This document shows, one piece after another, positions 50,134-53,901 of a stretch of 53,901 nucleotides of DNA (within the stretch, counting starts at the first letter, position 1; each line of letters starts with the position of its first letter). The position numbers were made by a program, and so were the translations under genes. Source of the DNA: Paenibacillus typhae. Lineage in GTDB: Bacteria; Bacillota; Bacilli; Paenibacillales; Paenibacillaceae. A model generated the notes under the pieces. The model was given only the letters and a program-made list of their open reading frames with translations. It had not been told where the DNA came from and did no database searches. The stretch is taken from the NCBI RefSeq assembly GCF_900099765.1, contig NZ_FNDX01000042.1, forward strand, positions 1-53,901, given 5' to 3'.

Positions 50134-51166
50134 TAAAGTAACCGTGCTGGTCGCAGGCAGCTGGGGAACTGCGCTGGCCTCTGTGCTGGCGGCTAACCAC
50201 AAGGAAGTTTATCTATGGACACGGAGGCCCGAACAAGCTGCCGAGATCAACGAACACCATACCAACGAGCACTTTCTGCCGGGTATACGACTGCCTGAGA
50301 ATATCATTGCCACTACGGATATGGAACAGGCTGTTTCCGGCTCCAAAGCAGTGGTGATTGTCTCGCCTTCCTCCGGCATGCGCCAGGTGGCGCGCAGCCT
50401 CAAGGCTTTCTGGAAGGAGGATATGCTCTGTATCCATGCGACCAAAGGCTTCGAGACGGAAACCATGAAACGGATGTCCACGGTTATTTCCGAGGAGCTG
50501 GGCTGCAAGGAGGGAGAGATCGTTGTCCTCTCCGGGCCCAGCCATGCTGAGGAGGTCGTCCGCCTCTGTCCGACAACCGTTGTTGTTGCTTCTGCAGATG
50601 AAGCGCGTGCAGTCACTGCACAGGGACTGTTCATCAATAACGATTTCCGCGTGTATACCAACCGCGATCAGCTCGGTGTTGAGCTGGCTGGAGCGCTGAA
50701 GAATATCATCGCTCTCGGTGCAGGACTGTCCGATGGTCTGGGCTTCGGTGACAATGCCAAGGCTGCGCTGCTAACCCGCGGGCTTGCCGAGATTGCCCGG
50801 GTAGGGGTTGAGCTTGGCGCCAATCCGCTGACCTTTTCCGGACTGGCCGGACTCGGCGACCTTGTTGTTACGGCAACCAGCCAGCACAGCCGTAATTGGC
50901 GTGCCGGGTCGATGCTGGGACAGGGCAAGCCACTGGCCGAAGTACTGGATTCCATGGGTATGGTTGTGGAAGGAATTCGTACGACGGAAGCCGCCTATGC
51001 GATTTCTGTTCGTTTAGGCGTTCAGATGCCGATTACCGACCAGATCTACCACGTTCTGTTTAAAGGCAGAACCCCGCGCAGTGCGGTGGAGGCTCTGATG
51101 GGCCGTGACCGTAAAACGGAAATGGAAGCTATCTCACAGGAAACCTGGGAGCAGTGGCATTCCTGA
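50123..51166 (+). CDS. gpsA: glycerol-3-phosphate dehydrogenase [NAD(P)+]
   Basis: 347 aa, makes glycerol 3-phosphate from dihydroxyacetone phosphate. The N-terminal nucleotide loop reads VLVAGSWGTALA: the first glycine of the usual GAGSWGTA is valine (V10). Downstream landmarks are normal: VLSGPSHAEE, the catalytic GALKNIIALGAGLSDGLG region and HSRNWRAG. GTG 50123 lies 6 nt after AGGAGG; TTG 50126 is an alternative. It follows plsY by overlap. Confidence 0.94.
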   Translation: MLSDKVTVLVAGSWGTALASVLAANHKEVYLWTRRPEQAAEINEHHTNEHFLPGIRLPENIIATTDMEQAVSGSKAVVIVSPSSGMRQVARSLKAFWKEDMLCIHATKGFETETMKRMSTVISEELGCKEGEIVVLSGPSHAEEVVRLCPTTVVVASADEARAVTAQGLFINNDFRVYTNRDQLGVELAGALKNIIALGAGLSDGLGFGDNAKAALLTRGLAEIARVGVELGANPLTFSGLAGLGDLVVTATSQHSRNWRAGSMLGQGKPLAEVLDSMGMVVEGIRTTEAAYAISVRLGVQMPITDQIYHVLFKGRTPRSAVEALMGRDRKTEMEAISQETWEQWHS

Positions 51167-51238
51167 GGATAGGACTGTTCACCTTTTGCCGGATATTCTC
51201 ATATGTTGTAGTGGGGATTGACGGAGGAGGGAAGAAGA

Positions 51239-51514
51239 GTGAACAAAGATTTTTCCAAGGATGCCCTGAATGCCATCAATAAAAAAACGGGGAAGAACAT
51301 CACACCAGGTGCAATCAAAAAGCTCGCGAGCACAGTGAAGCCGGGAACCACACAGAATGAAGCCCAGCTCCGCCAATTGATCAAGCAGGTGTCAGCAATG
51401 GCTAAAGTGCCGGTCACTGAGGCTACTGTGCAGGAGATCGTAAATGCGGTCAAAAAAGGCGGTACGAATTCCGGCACAATGGAGTCTTTAATGAAAATGC
51501 TGATGAAAAAATAG
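51239..51514 (+). CDS. spoVIF: stage VI sporulation protein F
   Basis: 91 aa. It has the short helical SpoVIF pattern (DFSKDALNAINKKTGKNITPGAI, then VTEATVQEIVNAVKKGG). B. subtilis SpoVIF (YjcC) is needed for coat assembly. GTG 51239 is 7 nt from GGAGGAGGG; the longer TTG at 51218 would place the ribosome-binding site inside the gene. It lies after gpsA and ends at a clear terminator. Confidence 0.85.
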   Translation: MNKDFSKDALNAINKKTGKNITPGAIKKLASTVKPGTTQNEAQLRQLIKQVSAMAKVPVTEATVQEIVNAVKKGGTNSGTMESLMKMLMKK

Positions 51515-51547
51515 TTCGTCCTTTGGGTTATTCAAGGAGCAAAGGAG

Positions 51548-51575
51548 CCGGTATCTAGCAGATTCCGGTTTTTTT
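51548..51575 (+). terminator. spoVIF terminator
   Basis: CCGGTATCT (51548-51556), loop AGC, AGATTCCGG (51560-51568) with one mismatch, seven T. Confidence 0.9.
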
Positions 51576-51626
51576 GCTCTTTTTTGCTGCAGAATACACT
51601 TTATAGGTTTCGCGGCTTATGGTTCA

Positions 51627-51635
51627 TGCTATAAT
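51627..51635 (+). promoter_or_regulatory. extended -10 promoter of the small membrane protein gene
   Basis: TGCTATAAT at 51627-51635, 39 bp before the ATG; the -35 is poor. Confidence 0.5.
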
Positions 51636-51674
51636 ATTTGCAATTCAATATAATCGGCAGGAGGCAGAGTAATT

Positions 51675-51854
51675 ATGGACCCTATGACTAAGATGTGGTT
51701 GTCGCTGATTGCGATACTGATTATGGGCGTATCCGTATTTCTGATCACCTTTGCCCGCAGCAGGACAAGGGGACTGCTCAGAGCGGTATTATCGGTCATT
51801 GCTTTTGTCATCATGCTGATCGGTTTGCTCAGCGGAGCGGCATCCATTATGTAA
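51675..51854 (+). CDS. 59-aa two-helix membrane protein (YphE/DUF2768-like)
   Basis: Too short for a usual length cut-off. The reading is MDPMTKMWLSLIAILIMG... to ...GLLSGAASIM, two membrane segments (about 8-26 and 36-56) joined by a basic RSRTRG turn. GGCAGGAGGCAG precedes the ATG. B. subtilis has a similar-size DUF2768 protein, YphE, after gpsA, so position and layout agree. Function unknown. Confidence 0.75.
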   Translation: MDPMTKMWLSLIAILIMGVSVFLITFARSRTRGLLRAVLSVIAFVIMLIGLLSGAASIM

Positions 51855-51930
51855 GCATTTACAAACAGGCTCAGTCAGATGTATTTCTGGATTATCGTAT
51901 GACGATTTCTCAGGAATGGAGCGTGTGCAG

Positions 51931-52566
51931 ATGGCAGGGACGGGAATGTCATACATACAGGAGACAGCATTAAGGAAGGTTGCCGAAGCACTGGATTTAA
52001 GCTGGATGGAGAAGCCGCCGGTCTGGCTGCTGGGCGGGAGCTGTAGTCTGATGCTGCATAATGTTTCATTAAGCAGACCGCCTGCCGATATTGATCTGTA
52101 CGCTGATCTGGAGGATGCAGCACCGCTGCACGAGGCGCTCAGCTGTTATTCGGCGGACAATGGGCCTGAGGAAGATTACAGCGGCAATTGCTACTCAAGA
52201 CGCAGCCGTTATATAGTGGGGGAAATGAAGGTGGAGCTGGTCTGCGGATTCCGCATCGGTAATCCGCCCTTTGGTTACACCGTAGATATACATTCGCTGT
52301 TCCGTCATGCACCTGTCAGCGGGATCGGCAGCAGCCTGATCCGGCTGATGCCGCTGGCACATGAGCTGCTGTACAATATGCTGCGAGGGAGAACCGAACG
52401 CTGCCGGGATATTGCCGGCAGGATGCTCAGCAGCCTGCAGCAGCATGCTTCTCTGCTTGAGCAGCTGGCTGAGCAGAACAGGCTCGATCCCGCCTGCCGC
52501 GCAGAGCTTAACAGACTGCTGGGGCAGCCGCCGGAAACAGAATTCAGGAAGGAAACTGCTCGATGA
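51931..52566 (+). CDS. nucleotidyltransferase-fold protein
   Basis: 211 aa. LLGGSCSLMLHNVSLSRPPADIDLYAD shows the nucleotidyltransferase core: GGS (35-37) and D-x-D (D53, D55). A helical C-terminal part follows. It resembles AbiEii/MNT-type or GrpB-like transferase domains, but no antitoxin gene is adjacent. TGGAG is 9 nt upstream of ATG 51931; ATG 51916 is also in frame. ATGA overlap with the following ferredoxin gene indicates coupling. Substrate unknown. Confidence 0.7.
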   Translation: MAGTGMSYIQETALRKVAEALDLSWMEKPPVWLLGGSCSLMLHNVSLSRPPADIDLYADLEDAAPLHEALSCYSADNGPEEDYSGNCYSRRSRYIVGEMKVELVCGFRIGNPPFGYTVDIHSLFRHAPVSGIGSSLIRLMPLAHELLYNMLRGRTERCRDIAGRMLSSLQQHASLLEQLAEQNRLDPACRAELNRLLGQPPETEFRKETAR

Positions 52567-52931
52567 AATCGCAAAGAGGAATTACGGTTACTTTTTTGCC
52601 GGATGAACGCACGTCTGTAGTCAAGCAAGGCACGACACTGCTGGAGGCAGCTCGCAAAGCTGGCGTTGTACTGCCTACACGCTGCGGCGGCAAGGCAGCC
52701 TGCCTGATGTGCAAGGTAACAATCGGCCGGGAAAGCAAGGATGCGGTACGGCCGCCGGATGAGGCAGAGAGACGCAAGCTGGGCAGCCTGCTGGAGCAGG
52801 ACGTACGGCTGGCCTGCCAGACGGCTGTACAGCAGGAGCTGAATGTTAATGTACCTGAGGATCCGCTCAAAGCCGCAGTACGGCGCCGGCTGGAAGCTGC
52901 ACGGCGCGGTGAAATGGACGAGCTGTGGTAG
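52563..52931 (+). CDS. [2Fe-2S] ferredoxin-like protein
   Basis: 122 aa. Plant/adrenodoxin-type cluster ligands C41-x5-C47-x2-C50 and C85 (RLACQT). The C-terminal 30 residues form a charged helix (EDPLKAAVRRRLEAARRGE) not typical of small ferredoxins. Coupled to the nucleotidyltransferase-fold gene by overlap. Its redox partner is not in the window. Confidence 0.88.
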   Translation: MKSQRGITVTFLPDERTSVVKQGTTLLEAARKAGVVLPTRCGGKAACLMCKVTIGRESKDAVRPPDEAERRKLGSLLEQDVRLACQTAVQQELNVNVPEDPLKAAVRRRLEAARRGEMDELW

Positions 52932-53014
52932 GACACAACATTTAACGATGATTCATTAATGCACTAAATATACGAATACTTTACACCTATTGAGCTGGCG
53001 GGGAGGCGTTGGAT

Positions 53015-53767
53015 ATGGATAAGTATATGGGGCTGGGCAGTATAGGTTCCTCTATCCTGAAGCTGGCGCGGCCGCTGCTGCTGCTGTGTGTCCTGGCAGG
53101 CTGCATGTATCCCGAAGAACAGCAGCAGCCGGGAGGCGGCAGCAGAGAGAGTGTCCGGCGCGTACAGGCAGCCGTGGAGGAGTATCAGCAGAGGGAAGGG
53201 CTGCTGCCGATTCTGAACAGTGATGCGGACACACCGCGTTATGAGAAATTTGTGGTTGATCTGGAGAAGCTGCGCTCGCAGGGGGATCTGGATGAAATTC
53301 CCCCGGCAGCATTTGAGCAGGGCGGAAACGCTTATTTTCTGATTCTCAATGAGGAGACGGCACCTATTGTGAAGCTGATGGATCTGGTTACCGTGCAGAA
53401 GGTAAATGATGTCCAGCGCCAGGTCAACCGCTACAAGTCTGCTCACGGCGGGAGTCTTCCGGCAGGTGAGGAGTATTATCCCGGAGTCTATGCTGTCGAT
53501 CACAAGCTCGCAGGTTCGTCAGCAGTCACATTAAGCAGTGTCTATTCCGGCCAGCCGCTGGAATTCATCATGGACGGGGAGGGCAAGGTGTATGCTGATT
53601 ATTCGGCCGACATTATGACTGCAATCGGGCAGTCCGGAACTGCTCCAGACTCAGATCAGGATCTGCGGACTGTGCTTGAGACAGCTTCCTACTATGTGCC
53701 CGTGAAATCCCTGCCCTATCTGTGGATCGGCGGCAAACCGGTTCCGCAGCCTCCGCATAGTCCATAG
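53015..53767 (+). CDS. lipoprotein, YphF-like
   Basis: 250 aa. Signal peptide with lipobox VLAGC (C30), Gln/Gly-rich spacer, then a soluble domain with RRVQAAVEEYQQREGLLPI and later QVNRYKSAHGGSLPAGEEY. This repeats a helix-plus-LP pattern seen in pilin-like or YphF lipoproteins. B. subtilis yphF also lies after gpsA-yphE. GGGGAGG is 8 nt from ATG 53015; the TTG at 53009 is too close. Function unknown. Confidence 0.75.
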   Translation: MDKYMGLGSIGSSILKLARPLLLLCVLAGCMYPEEQQQPGGGSRESVRRVQAAVEEYQQREGLLPILNSDADTPRYEKFVVDLEKLRSQGDLDEIPPAAFEQGGNAYFLILNEETAPIVKLMDLVTVQKVNDVQRQVNRYKSAHGGSLPAGEEYYPGVYAVDHKLAGSSAVTLSSVYSGQPLEFIMDGEGKVYADYSADIMTAIGQSGTAPDSDQDLRTVLETASYYVPVKSLPYLWIGGKPVPQPPHSP

Positions 53768-53779
53768 AATATGTTTGCA

Positions 53780-53805
53780 AGTCCCCTTAACCAGGGGGCT
53801 TTTTA
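53780..53805 (+). terminator. terminator after the YphF-like gene
   Basis: AGTCCCC (53780-53786) pairs with GGGGGCT (53794-53800, one G-T pair), loop TTAACCA, five T. Confidence 0.88.
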
Positions 53806-53810
53806 TTTTT

Positions 53811-53901
53811 GGGCGTGCCCAGAGGCACGCATTATCTAGTTGGTGCAAGTCCAACCAAGAGAGGGGCCAAGCCACTCTTGTAGCTAGGATGCTTGCGCAT
53901 G
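53811..53901 (+). mobile_element. probable 5' end of a group II intron (bacterial class C like), cut by the window edge
   Basis: Directly after the terminator T tract the sequence reads GCGTGCCCAGAGGCACGC, then TCTAGTTGGTGCAAGTCC, close in form to 5' ends of class C introns as I remember them (GTGTGCCC...TCTA...GGTG-AGTCC). Class C introns insert next to terminator hairpins, which fits exactly. The reverse transcriptase gene would lie beyond the window, so this cannot be confirmed here. Confidence 0.5.

Noticed and set aside
1..53901. CRISPR array, tRNA or rRNA genes
   Set aside because: No regularly spaced exact repeats, cloverleaf sequences or rRNA blocks were seen on reading through both strands.

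Overview
The window is chromosomal DNA from a spore-forming Bacillota, most likely Paenibacillus. It carries spore-specific genes (gerW/ytfJ, a dacB-like carboxypeptidase, spmA, spmB, prsW, ypeB, spoVIF), a FMN-riboswitch ribDE-BA-H operon, a resABCDE cytochrome-maturation and redox-signalling operon, and a gene order that broadly follows the B. subtilis rib - scpAB - dacB-spmAB - rluB - resABCDE - serA - ypb - prsW/ypeB/ypfA/cmk/ypfD/der/gpsA/yphE/yphF segment. I assign the genus from gene content and style; no database was searched.

Layout: (1) 161-3322: an MFS exporter divergent from a HTH-TPR regulator, then mscL. (2) 3488-7638: FMN riboswitch and the riboflavin operon. (3) 7790-13308: condensin partners scpA/scpB, a DUF2953 protein, gerW, and the dacB-spmA-spmB spore-cortex group. 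(4) 13338-18398: a beta-glucoside operon (GH1 6-phospho-beta-glucosidase, LicT antiterminator, EII-BCA permease, HPr). Its first three genes are each preceded by a LicT-type RNA antiterminator overlapping a terminator. It interrupts the usual spmB-rluB neighbourhood and is followed by about 0.9 kb of repeat- and hairpin-rich non-coding DNA. (5) 19343-26401: an amidase-like ORF, rluB and resABCDE; then glpK. (6) 28115-30831, minus strand: a three-gene operon (ThDP-dependent enzyme, carboxymuconolactone-decarboxylase-family protein, small STAS-like protein) whose leader contains a recognisable cyclic-di-GMP-I riboswitch. A chemoreceptor without a sensor domain lies next to it. (7) 32299-36495: WYL regulator/SDR divergon around a perfect 11-bp inverted repeat, and serA behind a T-box. 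(8) 36562-44202: envelope and protease functions (CPBP protease, metallophosphoesterase, polysaccharide deacetylase lipoprotein, MecA paralogue, PrsW, YpeB). (9) 44361-53767: PilZ protein, cmk, plsC, S1-domain protein, der, plsY, gpsA, spoVIF, small membrane and redox genes, YphF-like lipoprotein. (10) 53811-53901: the probable 5' end of a group II intron directly after a terminator, cut by the window edge.

Themes: second-messenger control appears twice, as a c-di-GMP riboswitch and a PilZ/YpfA protein. RNA-based control is dense: FMN riboswitch, c-di-GMP riboswitch, T-box and three RAT/terminator units. The most novel candidate is the c-di-GMP-controlled ThDP-enzyme operon, whose product and physiological role I cannot name from sequence.
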